A DNA stretch of 64,000 nucleotides from 66-474 sp040388785 (GCA_040388785.1 JAZKBD010000022.1:6626-70625); one strand, 5' to 3'. Positions 1-10,800 are shown, numbered from the stretch's first letter. Numbers and translations: made by a program. The notes: generated by a model from the letters alone, not told the origin.

Positions 1-247
1 TTCCCTGTTGCCGTATCCGCGGTGCAGGCGGCTCGGCCACCCACGGACTCGCGCGTCGCGGAAGCAGGCGCATCCCGACCCGGAATTCCGCGGCGACACC
101 GGGAAGCGTTTGCGGTGGCAGCCGTCCATACGCAGCCTCGACCAGGCCGATCAGATCCGGGCTGCTGCTTTCGAACCGGAAAAGACCGCCCAGAACCCGC
201 TTGATTGCGGTGAGGGAAGGAGCAGCGGGTTCGGGCGGCGGGAACAC
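1..247 (-). CDS. Unidentified protein, N-terminal fragment running off the left edge
   Basis: The minus strand is open from a GTG at 245-247 to the window edge. The peptide starts VFPPPEPAAPSLTAIKRVLG and goes on through a stretch containing FESSSPDLIGLVEAAYGRLP, then LRRFR-poor, Pro/Arg-rich sequence. The pattern 'SPxLxxLVEAAYGxLPP' reminds me of N-termini of HPr-kinase-related proteins that sit beside PF14907 nucleotidyltransferase genes, but that is memory of a pattern only. The frame stays open upstream of the GTG (for example another GTG about 90 bases earlier), so the start is uncertain. It is divergent from the radical SAM gene at 491. It may also be non-coding. Confidence 0.4.
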   Translation of the reverse strand, partial: MFPPPEPAAPSLTAIKRVLGGLFRFESSSPDLIGLVEAAYGRLPPQTLPGVAAEFRVGMRLLPRRASPWVAEPPAPRIRQQG

Positions 248-490
248 TTTCCGGTGGTGGCCGTCGCCACCCCGAATCGCGCCGGCGCGATCGATCGAAG
301 GCTCCAGGTTTGATCGCACGGGATTCGCAATCTCCGGATGGCACCGTAGGTGCGCCGTCGCACGAGAAAGGTTGCGGCGCGACGCGCTCGCATCAGACCG
401 CCGCCGTGCAACCTGCAACAGCACGCGCGGCACTCACCCTCACGCGCATTCGACACGTCGCCGCCGGTATTCCACAAGGCCCCTCCGCTG
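248..490. other. Divergent intergenic stretch, probable promoter region
   Basis: About 240 bases lie between the leftward partial gene and the rightward radical SAM gene. Open frames cross it on both strands, but none has recognisable protein character. I see no clear sigma-70 hexamers. It most likely carries the promoter of the 491-5793 gene set. Confidence 0.3.
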
Positions 491-2002
491 ATGCTGAAAA
501 TACAGGTCACCCACTCCTATTTCCTGCATTACGACCCCAAGCAATGGGAACGCGGCAAACCCTATCCCCCGCTCGCGACCATCCAGGTCGCCGCATTGCT
601 GCGAAGAATGGGACACGGCGTCACGCTGTTCGATGCGATGCTCGCCGACGGCGTCGAGGCCTACGAGGCATCCGTGTCGTCCGCCGCACCGGACGTCGTG
701 GTGCTGTACGAGGACAACTTCAACTTCCTCACCAAGATGTGCCTCGAGCGGATGCGCGAAGCCGCATGCCGGATGATTGCAGTGGCCCGCGCGCGTGGCG
801 CACGGGTGATCGTCGCCGGTTCCGACGCATCCGACCATCCGGAATCATTTCTTGCCGCGGGCGCCGACGTGGTGCTGGCGGGCGAAGGCATCGCTGCGCT
901 CGTCCAGTTGGTCAGGCGGCTGGACTCGAATCGGGACATCGACACCCAGGGCTGGGTAGCCGGAGTATCCGGCGTGTCCTTCATGGAAGGCGGGGAATCG
1001 CGAACGGCCCGCGTCGGGGTGCAACCGCCGGACGCGCAACTCACCGGCCTCCCGGCCTGGGACCTGATCGACATCGAGCGCTACCGGACACTGTGGCTGA
1101 AAAGACACGGCTACTTCAGCCTCAACATGACGGCGTCGCGCGGCTGCCCGTTCCACTGCAACTGGTGCGCTAAGCCGATCTGGGGCAATCACTACCGGCG
1201 CCGCGGCGCCGGCGAAGTCGCCGTGGAAATGACGTACCTGAAGCACGCGTTCCGCCCCGACCACATCTGGTTCGCCGACGACATCTTCGGATTCCACAGC
1301 GACTGGGTGAACGAATTTGCCGAACGTTTACACGACAACGACGGCGGCGTGCCCTTCACGATCCAGACCCGCGCCGATCTGTCAACTGAACCGATGACTG
1401 CTGCGCTCGAACGCGCGGGTTGCGCGGAAGCCTGGATCGGCGCGGAAAGCGGCAGCCAGCGCGTGCTCGACTGGATGACCAAGGGCACGCAGGTCGGCAA
1501 ACTCGTCGACGCGCGCAAGCGGCTCGGTGCGCACGGCATCCGCGTCGGTTTTTTCATCCAGCTCGGTTATCTCGGCGAGCAGCTTTCCGACCTGCTCGCG
1601 ACGCGTGAACTGATCAAGCTCGCCGCACCGGACGACATCGGCGTCAGCGTGTCGTATCCGCTTCCGGGAACCCAATTCTACGAACAGGTGAAGACCCAAC
1701 TCGGCGAAAAAACCCACTGGCGCGACAGCGGCGACCTGGCCATGATGTTCCGCGGCACTTACGACTCGGCGTTCTACCGCGGCTTCCGCGACCTGCTGCA
1801 CGAACAGGTGACGCTGCAACAGGCGCACGGCCTGGGTTCGCTCGCGTCGCGCGGAAGCGCGCTCGCCGCACTCGATGCACGCTGGGATGCACTGATCGCG
1901 AGCGAATCCCTCCATCGCAATCCCGACGCGACGCCGGCGCCGCTGCCACGTCGTGATCATGTCGAGCCGCTGCGCCGTGTTGCCACCGCTCAGATACGTT
2001 GA
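491..2002 (+). CDS. B12-binding domain-containing radical SAM protein
   Basis: A 503-residue protein. Residues 1 to about 145 look like a B12-binding Rossmann domain: they open LKIQVTHSYF and contain VLAGEGIAALVQLV. A radical SAM core follows, with the 4Fe-4S motif C219-x3-C223-x2-C226 (RGCPFHCNWC). The ATG at 491 is chosen because homology begins there; the frame is open upstream to 350 with low-complexity Arg-rich sequence. The family methylates, rearranges or cross-links unactivated carbons. The substrate here is unknown, but the neighbouring glycosyltransferases and methyltransferases suggest a sugar or glycan-linked precursor. It overlaps the next gene by 50 bases, so the two are probably translationally coupled. 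A second, divergent radical SAM gene lies at 16359-17873. Confidence 0.85.
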   Translation: MLKIQVTHSYFLHYDPKQWERGKPYPPLATIQVAALLRRMGHGVTLFDAMLADGVEAYEASVSSAAPDVVVLYEDNFNFLTKMCLERMREAACRMIAVARARGARVIVAGSDASDHPESFLAAGADVVLAGEGIAALVQLVRRLDSNRDIDTQGWVAGVSGVSFMEGGESRTARVGVQPPDAQLTGLPAWDLIDIERYRTLWLKRHGYFSLNMTASRGCPFHCNWCAKPIWGNHYRRRGAGEVAVEMTYLKHAFRPDHIWFADDIFGFHSDWVNEFAERLHDNDGGVPFTIQTRADLSTEPMTAALERAGCAEAWIGAESGSQRVLDWMTKGTQVGKLVDARKRLGAHGIRVGFFIQLGYLGEQLSDLLATRELIKLAAPDDIGVSVSYPLPGTQFYEQVKTQLGEKTHWRDSGDLAMMFRGTYDSAFYRGFRDLLHEQVTLQQAHGLGSLASRGSALAALDARWDALIASESLHRNPDATPAPLPRRDHVEPLRRVATAQIR

Positions 2003-3233
2003 AGCGGGCTTGCGCCGCACCACCGAGGCGATCGCCGCGGAACTGTCGCGCCCCGGCGGCGCGACACCGGCGTGGAGCGATCTCGAATGGCAGCTTGCAT
2101 CGGCCGCCGCGGTGGCGCATGGCGTGTCGCCGTTGCTGTGGAAACACTCGAGCTGGACCCAGCCACGCTGGCAAAAGTTCCTCGAAGCCCAGCACGAACA
2201 CGTCGCGCTCCGCTACGCGCGCATCGCCGCACTGCTGGAGCAAATCGACACCTTGGCGCGCGCCGCCGGCGTGGCGACGACGCCGCTGAAAGGCGCCGCA
2301 TTGCACGCCCTAGGCATCCATGCGCCGGGCGACAGGCCGATGGCCGACATCGATCTGCTGGTCGACGAGCGCGATGTCGAGGCAGCGGCCGGACTGATGC
2401 GTGCCATCGGTTACGTTCCTTCATTCGACAGCTGGCGCCACCGGGTTTTCAAACCGGCAACGGGAACGCCCCCTGCGGTGCTGGGCGAGCACCGCGACAC
2501 CCCCATCAATATCGAACTGCACACTCGCATCCGCGAACGTTTGCCGGTGACGGTCGTCGACATCACCGACCGGATCCTGCCGCGCCAATCCGAACCCGGC
2601 TCGCACCCCTATCCGTCGCCCGGCGCCCTGCTCGCCCACCTGCTGCTGCACGCCGCCGGTAACATCTGTGGACGCAGCCTGCGCCTGATGCACCTGCACG
2701 ACATCGCATTGCTGGCGCGAAGCATGCAGCCGGAGGAATGGGTGTTTCTGTGGAACGCGGGCGCGTGCTGGTGGGCGTTGCCGCCGCTGCAAATGGTTGC
2801 GCGTTATTACGAAGATGCCATTCCCGATGCGGTGCTCGCCACGCTTGCCCGCGATTGTCCGCCGCTACTGCGGAGGGTTTCCCGCCACCAGACCCTCACG
2901 GATGTTTCCTGTTCCGGACTGTGGCTGCACGCCTTCCCCGGCCTCGAATGGTCGCGCAACGTCGGCGACGCGGTTCATTACGTCATGGACCGCGTCAGGC
3001 CTTCCGCCGAAAAAAACCGCGAGCGCGCCGACATGGTGCGCACGCAGTTGTGGCTTCACGATGAAGACTGGGTCACGGCCACGCAGCGCAGGCGAATCCT
3101 CACCTGGCTGATCCGTCGCGTGCCGCGCATGGACATCCTGTTCGTGGCGCGCATGGCACTGGCGGACGCGCGCCCCGTGACCGGCGGCCGTCAAGCCACG
3201 ATGGAGGAGCATCCCTGCCGTGGGAATGCCTGA
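1953..3233 (+). CDS. Nucleotidyltransferase-fold family protein (PF14907-like)
   Basis: 426 residues from GTG 1953 (ATG at 1959 is an equally good start). The centre carries the family signature: PLKGAALHALGIHAPGDRPM at residues 111-130, followed by the metal-binding pair D132-x-D134 in ADIDLLVDERDV. This is the pattern of the 'NTP_transf_5' family, large proteins found in exopolysaccharide and peptide-modification clusters beside HPr-kinase-like and PqqD-like genes. The exact reaction is not established for the family; a nucleotidyl or glycosyl transfer step is inferred. It overlaps the upstream radical SAM gene by 50 bases and the downstream GT2 by 14 bases, consistent with one transcription unit. 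Confidence 0.75.
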   Translation: MIMSSRCAVLPPLRYVEAGLRRTTEAIAAELSRPGGATPAWSDLEWQLASAAAVAHGVSPLLWKHSSWTQPRWQKFLEAQHEHVALRYARIAALLEQIDTLARAAGVATTPLKGAALHALGIHAPGDRPMADIDLLVDERDVEAAAGLMRAIGYVPSFDSWRHRVFKPATGTPPAVLGEHRDTPINIELHTRIRERLPVTVVDITDRILPRQSEPGSHPYPSPGALLAHLLLHAAGNICGRSLRLMHLHDIALLARSMQPEEWVFLWNAGACWWALPPLQMVARYYEDAIPDAVLATLARDCPPLLRRVSRHQTLTDVSCSGLWLHAFPGLEWSRNVGDAVHYVMDRVRPSAEKNRERADMVRTQLWLHDEDWVTATQRRRILTWLIRRVPRMDILFVARMALADARPVTGGRQATMEEHPCRGNA

Positions 3234-4125
3234 GGTTTCCATCGTCCTGCCGACGTACAACCGCCTGCCGCTGTTGCGCCGGGCGGTGGCCTCCGTGATC
3301 GCGCAGACCTTTCGCGACTGGGAACTCATCGTGGTCGACGACGGTTCGACCGACGCAACGCGCGATTACCTGGAGGCCATCGGGGATGCGCGGGTGCGGC
3401 CGATCTGGCTCGAACACTGCGGTATCACTTCGGCCCGTAACGCCGGTCTCCGGCTTGCGCGCGGAGAGTGGGTGGCATTTCATGATTCGGACGACCTGTG
3501 GCTGCCCGAAAAGCTGGAATGGCAACTGCAACGCGTCACTGCACACCCGGCGTGCCGGTGGAGTTACACGAGATATTCGTTCATCGACACGAATGGGACA
3601 CCGCTGCCAGAGCGATCAAACCTTCTGCCTCTGCCGGTTTCGGGGCACATCCTCGAACCGCTGCTCAGGTTTGAGGTCTCGACAGCGGTTCCAACCATGC
3701 TTGTGCAGCGCTCGCTAATCGAAGAGATCGGCGGATTTGACGCAAGGATGCTGTTCCTTTCCGACTACGATTTCATACTGCGCCTCGCTGCATGCAGTGA
3801 GGTCTACGCGTTGGCCGAAATGCTGACCCTGGTTCGCGAACACCTGGGCAGGACCACTGCGCGGCTGCGTCCAGCGGATCTTCATGCCGATCAGGCACGC
3901 TCGTTCCACAAGGCCGCGGCTGCGGCAACCAACCACAGAATGCGCGCGCTGTGCTTGCGTCAATGCGCAGCGCAACTGGCGGCACAGGCGGGCGCCCTCT
4001 CGCGGGAAGGGGCACACCGGGCCGCGCTGGCAGCGCTTGCCCGCGCCGCTCGCCTCGCTCCCTTGAACAAATCGCTCTGGCGAACGACGGCGCGCTGCAC
4101 GGCGCGGGCGGCGGGATGGAAGTGA
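3220..4125 (+). CDS. Glycosyltransferase family 2
   Basis: 301 residues from GTG 3220, or 299 from ATG 3226. The N-terminal GT-A fold is clear: SIVLPTYNR at 7-15, VVDDGSTDATRDYL around 38-51, and the metal-binding DSDD at 89-92. These enzymes move a sugar from a nucleotide donor to a lipid- or glycan-linked acceptor on the cytoplasmic face of the membrane. The last 80 residues or so are Ala/Arg-rich and helical, without membrane spans. It overlaps the nucleotidyltransferase-like gene upstream by 14 bases and the methyltransferase downstream by 10 bases. Confidence 0.85.
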   Translation: MGMPEVSIVLPTYNRLPLLRRAVASVIAQTFRDWELIVVDDGSTDATRDYLEAIGDARVRPIWLEHCGITSARNAGLRLARGEWVAFHDSDDLWLPEKLEWQLQRVTAHPACRWSYTRYSFIDTNGTPLPERSNLLPLPVSGHILEPLLRFEVSTAVPTMLVQRSLIEEIGGFDARMLFLSDYDFILRLAACSEVYALAEMLTLVREHLGRTTARLRPADLHADQARSFHKAAAAATNHRMRALCLRQCAAQLAAQAGALSREGAHRAALAALARAARLAPLNKSLWRTTARCTARAAGWK

Positions 4126-4868
4126 AAACCGCGAAGCGTGATCGTGGACCGGAACGAGGCAACCTTTCCTTCGTCCGCCGGCAATCACGAGAACCCGCCT
4201 TCGAAGAAGGTTCGCCCTGGTGCAAGGCAGTCGGCAACGTGCATACCGGAGCGCAGTACCACGCATTCATGCTGGCCTCGCGGCAGGACCGGGAGGTGCG
4301 TGACAGGTTTCAAAGAATGGCGCTGAACCTCCTCCCCGCGGGAGCGGAGATACTCGACTTCGGCGCGGGTACCGGCATCGATGCGAAGGTTTATGCCGCC
4401 AACGGACACCCGACTTTCGTGCATGAACCTTCGCAGGCGATGCGGGATTGCCTGCTGCGGCATTGCCGCGACGAAATCGCGCGCAAGAGGGTTATCCCGG
4501 TCGCACGCCCCCTCGTGCACAAGGTGCAGGCCGTCACGGCGAATTTCGCGGTGCTCAACCACATCGTGGACCAGCAGTCGCTGTTCGAAGAATGTTCGCA
4601 CGTCATCGACCGCGGAGGTTTTTTCCTGGCGAGCATGCTGAGCCCCTGGTATCTCGGCGACGCGCGCCATCGCTGGTGGTGGGCGAACGTCACCAACCTT
4701 GCACGAAGCGGCAGCTACCCCAGCCCCGGTGAAAGCTGCATCCGTCGTTTTGCACCGGGTGCCGTGGCGCGCGCGGCGGCACCGCATTTCCGGCTGGAGC
4801 GCCTCGTCCCGCGCGGTTTCGGATTGGCCACTTCCCTTTACATGTTCCTGCTGTTCCGGCGGGTGTGA
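4116..4868 (+). CDS. Class I SAM-dependent methyltransferase
   Basis: 250 residues from ATG 4116. The frame is open further upstream, but that part only shadows the GT2 gene. Motif I is EILDFGAGTGIDAKVYA, with D81-F-G-A-G-T-G, followed by a helix and the motif II region THVHEP-like (TFVHEPSQAMRD). The middle contains VLNHIVDQQSLFEECSHVID, the usual methyltransferase segment around strand 4 to helix D. The enzyme likely methylates a sugar or an end group of the locus product. Its start overlaps the GT2 stop and its TGA lies one base before the next ATG, so the order suggests coupled translation. Confidence 0.8.
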   Translation: MEVKTAKRDRGPERGNLSFVRRQSREPAFEEGSPWCKAVGNVHTGAQYHAFMLASRQDREVRDRFQRMALNLLPAGAEILDFGAGTGIDAKVYAANGHPTFVHEPSQAMRDCLLRHCRDEIARKRVIPVARPLVHKVQAVTANFAVLNHIVDQQSLFEECSHVIDRGGFFLASMLSPWYLGDARHRWWWANVTNLARSGSYPSPGESCIRRFAPGAVARAAAPHFRLERLVPRGFGLATSLYMFLLFRRV

Positions 4869-4869
4869 G

Positions 4870-5793
4870 ATGTGGAAGGACCGGATAAGGCCGTGGGTAC
4901 GTCCGTTGCCGCAATGGTCACCCGTCGCCGTGGCCCCGCCGCAAACGCTTGTCACCGCCAGCTTGCGCTGGAACGGCGAATCGGCCGATGCCACGGCGGA
5001 CCACACGGTGGCTTCGCTCAGGCCGCTCACGCTCGCCACCAGCATCGATGCCGGCGCCTCGCCGGACCTCGAATACCGCGACAGCGCGAACGGCCGGCTG
5101 CTTGGAATCCTGCGGCTGGCGCGCACGGCACCGGTTGCCGCCGCAGACACATCCCTCGTCCTCTACCAGGTCGTCGCGGGCGAACACCATTGCCTCGGCT
5201 GGCCGCGGCGATCATGGAATGCATGGCTCCAGAACCGCGCCATGCTGAAGAACCGTTCGCCGCACAATCCCGGCGTGGAGCCCGCCGCGGCCCAGCAACT
5301 GATGATCGCCTACCTCTGTCCGCGGCCGGTCGTGCTTGTTTCGGTCGAGACGCCTTGGCACCGGAACATCTTTCCGATGGATCTGATCGGTCCACTGCGG
5401 CGGAGCGGATTTTTTTCGCTGGCACTGCGCAGCACCAATGTTTCGGCGCCCGTGATGCGCGAAACGCGCCGGGTTGCCTTGTCCGGCGCGCCCGCGCATC
5501 TGAAGGCAATCATTTACGGGCTCGCCGAGCACCACAAGCGGCCGCTCGATGACTGGAATGAGCTTTCTTTCCCTGTTCGACCGTCGCGGGAATTCGGCAT
5601 TCCCGCGGTGGCGGATGCCCCGCACATTCAGGAGCTGGCCATCGTGCACAGCCAGGAGATCGGTTCACACACCTTTTTTTTTGGACGTGTGGTTTCCGAC
5701 GAAACGCCCGCAGCAGGCGCGCAACTGCATCACACGGCAGGTTTCCACCAGGCCTGGCGCCGCCGATCGGGAACGCCGTTTGCGGAAGCCTAG
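4870..5793 (+). CDS. Flavin reductase-like (FMN-binding split barrel) protein
   Basis: 307 residues from ATG 4870, one base after the methyltransferase stop. The second half has the split-barrel flavin reductase pattern: PRPVVLVSVE, then NIFPMDLIG, then FFSLALRSTN and a VALSGAPA segment, ending with GSHTFFFGRVVSDE and a His pair (LHHTAGFH). Proteins of this fold bind FMN and reduce flavin with NAD(P)H or act as electron-transfer partners. The first 120 residues are not recognised. In this cluster it could support an oxidative or radical modification of the glycan; that is inference. It ends tail-to-tail with the membrane protein on the other strand, overlapping by 4 bases. Confidence 0.65.
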   Translation: MWKDRIRPWVRPLPQWSPVAVAPPQTLVTASLRWNGESADATADHTVASLRPLTLATSIDAGASPDLEYRDSANGRLLGILRLARTAPVAAADTSLVLYQVVAGEHHCLGWPRRSWNAWLQNRAMLKNRSPHNPGVEPAAAQQLMIAYLCPRPVVLVSVETPWHRNIFPMDLIGPLRRSGFFSLALRSTNVSAPVMRETRRVALSGAPAHLKAIIYGLAEHHKRPLDDWNELSFPVRPSREFGIPAVADAPHIQELAIVHSQEIGSHTFFFGRVVSDETPAAGAQLHHTAGFHQAWRRRSGTPFAEA

Positions 5794-7847
5794 CGTTGCG
5801 ACGCTTGCAACGATTCATCCGCAACTCGATTTGTCGCAGCATCTGCACCGGCTTTCAGCCATACGTCGTAGGTTCCATGCGAAACCAGTCGCCAGTCCTC
5901 GCGCGCGAGCACGTCTTCCATTTCCCCGCGCCAGGGCGCCGAGTGCACGAACACCACGGCGGTCAATCCGTATCGGCGAAGTGCATCGGCGAACCACGCC
6001 GCGGAATCCGGCGGCCTATATTCGCCTGCGACATAGCGCATCAACGAACTGCGCCGCGCGGCGTCTTGCAGCGGGAACGCGCGCGTCAGGTAGAGCGACC
6101 GGACGCCGAGCAACTGCGGATGCACCACGAAGCCCGGCAACCAGATCGACACGGATTCCGGCGCGAGCACGACTCCCTTCTCGGACACGTCCTTGTCTAT
6201 CACCGCCGCCACCCGGTATTCGACGGGAGCGACTTTCGGTCCTGGCAGGCCGAGCACCACGCCATTCGCACCGCGCAGTGTTCCGAAGCGCCAGCCGAAC
6301 GCAATCGCAAGACCTGCCAATGCCACGCAGGCGCACGCCGCCAGCAGCTTCGGTCGCATGCGCAATAAGCGTTCGATCACGCCATCCAGCAGCACGGCGA
6401 GGAACAACGGCAGCGGCAAGGTCCAGGTCAACCGCCAGTAGGTGCGAATTCCGACGAGGTGATCCGCCACGAAGCGAACCGTGTACGGATTGAGCACCGC
6501 GAGCAGGAAGAAGAACGCGCCGGCGGACAGATAGCGCGCGCGCACCGAATCGCGCACGAACGCCCACGCAGCGAGCAACGCCACCAACAGCAGCCGCGTG
6601 CTCCACACGCCCCAGGTGTCGTCGAGTATCGGCATCACGGCGGGCATGGGGCTGGCACTGACCAGGGCCTCTCCTCCGTGCGTGACCGAAGCCATCACCC
6701 AGCCCGCGCCGAACACGTAGACCGAAGCCAGCATGCCCCATGCAAAGCGCCGGCTGCTTGCAGCATTCATCGACCATCCGCCCGCCAGCCCCAGCGCCGC
6801 CGCCGCGGGCGCCGCGAGCAGGGCGCTCGGGCTGACGCCCAGCGCCGCGATCTCGGCAGCAAACAGCAGGAGCCAATGACGCACACCGCCGCGCCGGACA
6901 AACCGCAACGCCGAAGCGGCGACGACGGGAACCATGCAGGTGACCAGGATCGCCTTGCCCTGGAACAGCCGCACGAAGGCGAAATTGCCGTAGTCGCGGT
7001 GCATCTCGCCCAGCGCCAACACGGCGAGGAACAGGATCAGCAGCACCCACGGCCAGCGCGCGGGCACGATGCGCCGCAACAGGTACGCCCATCCCAGTAC
7101 GGAAAACGCCGCGAACAGGGTCGGCAGGACCAGGTACGCGACCAGCAGGTGGTCGACCCCGGTGAGCCGGGCCAACGCCGCGACCAGCACGTCGTAATTG
7201 CTCAGCCGGTAGAACTGCAGCAGGATCGGAACATCCGGCAACCGGTACAACGTGTCGTGCAGGAGCACCGGCTGTTGCGGATGGCGCAACAGCGTCGCCG
7301 AGATGCTTCGGTAAAACGCATCGTCGGCATCGGGCCGGCTCGCGAAGAGGGTGACGCAAACCGCGGCGGCGGCGACGATCACGACGATCCACGCGGCATG
7401 CTTTCCTGCATCCGCATCGGACATTACGCGAGACTCGCCGCACAGGTTCGACATCCATGCGCCGAACATCGCCAGCAGTGCCATCCACCAGAACACCGGA
7501 TAAGGCAGGCCGACGCTTGGCAGTCCCACCCAAACGATCGCCAATGCCAGTACCGCGAGAGGTGCGCTGCGATTGCCGATCGCTCGCGCAATCGAGGCCG
7601 CAACCGGACTGCCGACGAGCCAGCCACCGGGCGTTGCTGGCTGGTGCTGTTTTGCCGGACCCCGCAGGCGGAACCACGCCGCCGTCGCAACGGCAGCGAT
7701 GAGCGCCATGGCCGGCAACCCGAACAGCAGCGTGTCGAAGCTGGCATGCATGGCCGTGATCAAGTGGACGTACATCGTCCAGATCGCATACGGCAGCACG
7801 AACAGCGGCACGCTGCGGTCCACGACGCCGTTCAGCGCAACTCGCAT
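5790..7847 (-). CDS. Large polytopic membrane protein, glycosyltransferase-like (GT-C type)
   Basis: 685 residues with about a dozen hydrophobic segments, for example LFVLPYAIWTMYVHLITAM near the start, and a soluble C-terminal domain of about 170 residues. A short acidic motif after an early membrane span (RPDADDAFYRSISATL) resembles the periplasmic acidic loop of GT-C enzymes, which use polyprenyl-phosphate sugars. The layout fits DUF6077/ArnT-like proteins, but I cannot name the family firmly. It is the last gene of the long minus-strand operon, 42 bases after the sulfotransferase-glycosyltransferase fusion. A role in adding a side-chain sugar on the periplasmic side is inferred. Confidence 0.6.
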   Translation of the reverse strand: MRVALNGVVDRSVPLFVLPYAIWTMYVHLITAMHASFDTLLFGLPAMALIAAVATAAWFRLRGPAKQHQPATPGGWLVGSPVAASIARAIGNRSAPLAVLALAIVWVGLPSVGLPYPVFWWMALLAMFGAWMSNLCGESRVMSDADAGKHAAWIVVIVAAAAVCVTLFASRPDADDAFYRSISATLLRHPQQPVLLHDTLYRLPDVPILLQFYRLSNYDVLVAALARLTGVDHLLVAYLVLPTLFAAFSVLGWAYLLRRIVPARWPWVLLILFLAVLALGEMHRDYGNFAFVRLFQGKAILVTCMVPVVAASALRFVRRGGVRHWLLLFAAEIAALGVSPSALLAAPAAAALGLAGGWSMNAASSRRFAWGMLASVYVFGAGWVMASVTHGGEALVSASPMPAVMPILDDTWGVWSTRLLLVALLAAWAFVRDSVRARYLSAGAFFFLLAVLNPYTVRFVADHLVGIRTYWRLTWTLPLPLFLAVLLDGVIERLLRMRPKLLAACACVALAGLAIAFGWRFGTLRGANGVVLGLPGPKVAPVEYRVAAVIDKDVSEKGVVLAPESVSIWLPGFVVHPQLLGVRSLYLTRAFPLQDAARRSSLMRYVAGEYRPPDSAAWFADALRRYGLTAVVFVHSAPWRGEMEDVLAREDWRLVSHGTYDVWLKAGADAATNRVADESLQASQR

Positions 7848-7889
7848 GCCATCGCCTGCACTACGGTTGAACGATGAACCACGTTCGCC

Positions 7890-10800
7890 TCATTGGCGCA
7901 GGCCGAAATACGCGTTGTTCGGCGCCAGGTTGGGGTTGTGGAACGGATCGCGATCGTAAAAACCGGGATGCTTCCCGAACATGACCACCCGCTCCCGCTC
8001 TCCCCTCGCCATGCGCCCACGATCGAGTGCGTCCCTGCCGCGGCTCAGCGATTCGTGATGGATCAATTCGACGCCCGGACAGACGACCTGATGGAAGCCG
8101 TGTTCGGCGAGGCTGAGGCACAACGCAGTGTCGTTGTAGGTGACGGCAAGGTCTTCGTCGAACCCGCCCACGGCCTCGAACTTTTTCCGCTCGATCATCA
8201 GGCACGCACCCGTCACTGCGATCCAGTCGTGCTCCAGCAGGTTGCGCGCGAAATATCCCGGCGCGCGCGCATCGACATGCACGAAGGCATGGGAAGGTCC
8301 GTTGGTCAGATTGAGGACGCCCGCGTGCTGCACGGTCCGCGCGCCCGGATACAGCAGTTTTGCGCCCACGGCACCCACGTGCGGCAGCTGCGCGTAGCCA
8401 CCCATGGTTTCCAGCCAGTCGGCGGACAACACTTCGGTGTCGTCGTTGAGGAAAACGAGCAATTCGCCGCGGCTGGCGCGCACGCCGGCGTTGTTGATCT
8501 CCGAGTAATTGAACGGCACTTTGCAATCGAGCACGCGAACCTGTTCGCGTGCTCGCAAATCCGAAAGGTAATCGAGCGTGGTGGCGTCCGTTGAACCATT
8601 GTTGATCACCACGACTTCGAACAAACGGTACGCCGTCCGTTCGAAGATGCTGTCGATGCAGGCCTCGAGCACCGCGCCATTGTTCTTGCTTGGAACAAGA
8701 ATCGAGATCAGCGGCTGGCCCTGCAGGTGATAACGGGTGCGGTAGTAGCCGGGAAGTTCGGGCACCGGGACCAGTTCGCCGGACTGGCCGCGCCGACGCA
8801 GCGCGTCTTCGCGCGCCCTTTTGCCGGCATCGATCGCCCAAGGCTTGGCATGAAGGTCCGACGCGCACGAGCCCGGCGTGATCCGCCAGTGGTAAAGCAC
8901 CTTGGGAACGTGTGCGATGCGGCGCGCGCGTTCGCTCACCCGCAACACGAAATCCCAATCCTGGCTGCCGTCGTATTCGCTGCGCAGGCCGCCCAGTTCC
9001 AGCGCCAGCGAACGCCGCACGCACGACACGTGGCAGGTGAACATGGTGCTCATCAAGGTGTCGGGCGACCAATCCGGCTTGAAGAACGGCTCCACCAAGC
9101 GGCCGTCGGCGTCGAGCTTGTCCTCGTCGCTGTACAGATAATCCGGATCGTCGCGATCGATGCGCAGCGCCAGTTCGTACAGGCAGTCCACGGTCAATTC
9201 GTCGTCGTGGTCCAGGAACACGATGAAGTCTCCGGTCGCGCGGACCATGCCTTCGTTGGTGGCGCCCGAAATGCCCCGGTTTTCGGCGATCTGGACGACC
9301 ACGATCCTCGGATCGACGAGACTGCCCAGCACTTCGCGGACCGCAGGCAAGGTGCTGTGATCGTCCACCAGCACCAATTCCCAATGGGAATACCACTGGG
9401 CTTCGACCGACGCGATCGTTCGCCGCAATATTCCGGGGTCGGTGTTGTGGACCGGAACGACGACCGAAAAGAGCGGATGCCGCGACAGCGCGAGCAAGGC
9501 CTTGCCGATGGCAGCCGGTTCCGTCCTCGGCGGCGAGTAGTTGTATGCGGCGCGTGCGGATGGCGATTGCGCCGGGCCGGCTGCTTCGTCCGCGACTGCC
9601 TCCACGCAGGCGGATTCCGGATTGGCGGACGCCGCCGACAGAAGCCGCGCCGCAGCGCGTCGCTCCCGGAAAAAACGCCAGCGCGCCGGCGTGCGCCACG
9701 GCGTCACGATCCACCACCCGATCCTCAGCGCCCGACGCAACACCAGGCGCACGTTCGCGGGCAGATACAGCAGGATCGACCGCGCGCCCACCAGCGCGCG
9801 CCACGAGGTGCTGGCCTTGATCTCGTCAAGCTCGTGGCGCAGGGACAATTCCGACTCATCCTTTTGCGCACAATGCGCCTCCAGGCCGGCGTTCCGGCTT
9901 CGCTCGGCTTCGAGCTGGTTCGAGAGTTCAAGGGATTTTGCGATCACGCAAAACGTTTCCCGTTGCACCTGCGCGGCGCGTTCGCGGCGTGTCGCCAGTT
10001 CGCGCTCGAGTTCGGCGCTACGAGCTTCCAGCGCATGCACGCGCTGGAGCGCGTCACCCTCGACGCGCAGCGCGTTGTCCTCGAGCACGCGCTTTTCTTC
10101 GAGCAGATCCTCCAGCCTGTCGCGGAACGGCGGCGCGATCAAACGACAAGCGTCCACCAGTCGCGAAATCTCCTTCCAGTCCTGTCGCTCCGGATCGAAC
10201 GTACGGCAGAGCCCGTACAGCCGATCCAGCACTTCGGGCGTCGAGCGGAAGCCATTCGAAAAGAAGTGGCGTTCCGCTCGATCCACGAACGCATCGATCG
10301 CGCGATGTGCATCCTCAATCGGCACGGGCCACTGCACACGCAATGCCCGTCCGATCTTGGCGAAAGCGTTCCGCCAATCCGCAAGCAGGTCGTCGTAGGC
10401 AAGCAGGCTGCGCGGCATGCAGCGCGTCGCGGTTTCTGCTTCCACGAAATGTTCGAGCCAGTTGAGGCACGTCGTTTTGAAGCGCAGGCCATCCCTCGCG
10501 TTCAAGGAACGCGCCACTTCCGCGGGATGGCGCACGACCAGCAGTGCGACTGCGTCCAATCCCGATTCGAGCAGCACCTCGCGCCACAGCGGCACGAAGC
10601 GGCACAGACGAGGATCCTTGACCGCGCAGAGTACGCTGGCATCAAACTCATCGGCGATCAGCCGGGCGAGCCTGCCGCGCGCCTTGCGCGCCGCGGCAGA
10701 GAGCAGCCAGCCCTCCGGCAGGGCACGCGCGTCATGCCATGCCCTGCCCAAGTCCTTCAGCAGTTCCTCGTGGATGGCCACGACATCGGCGTGTTCCCAG

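Noticed and set aside
6459..7877. A 472-residue Arg/Gln-rich plus-strand frame
   Set aside because: Antisense shadow of the polytopic membrane protein.
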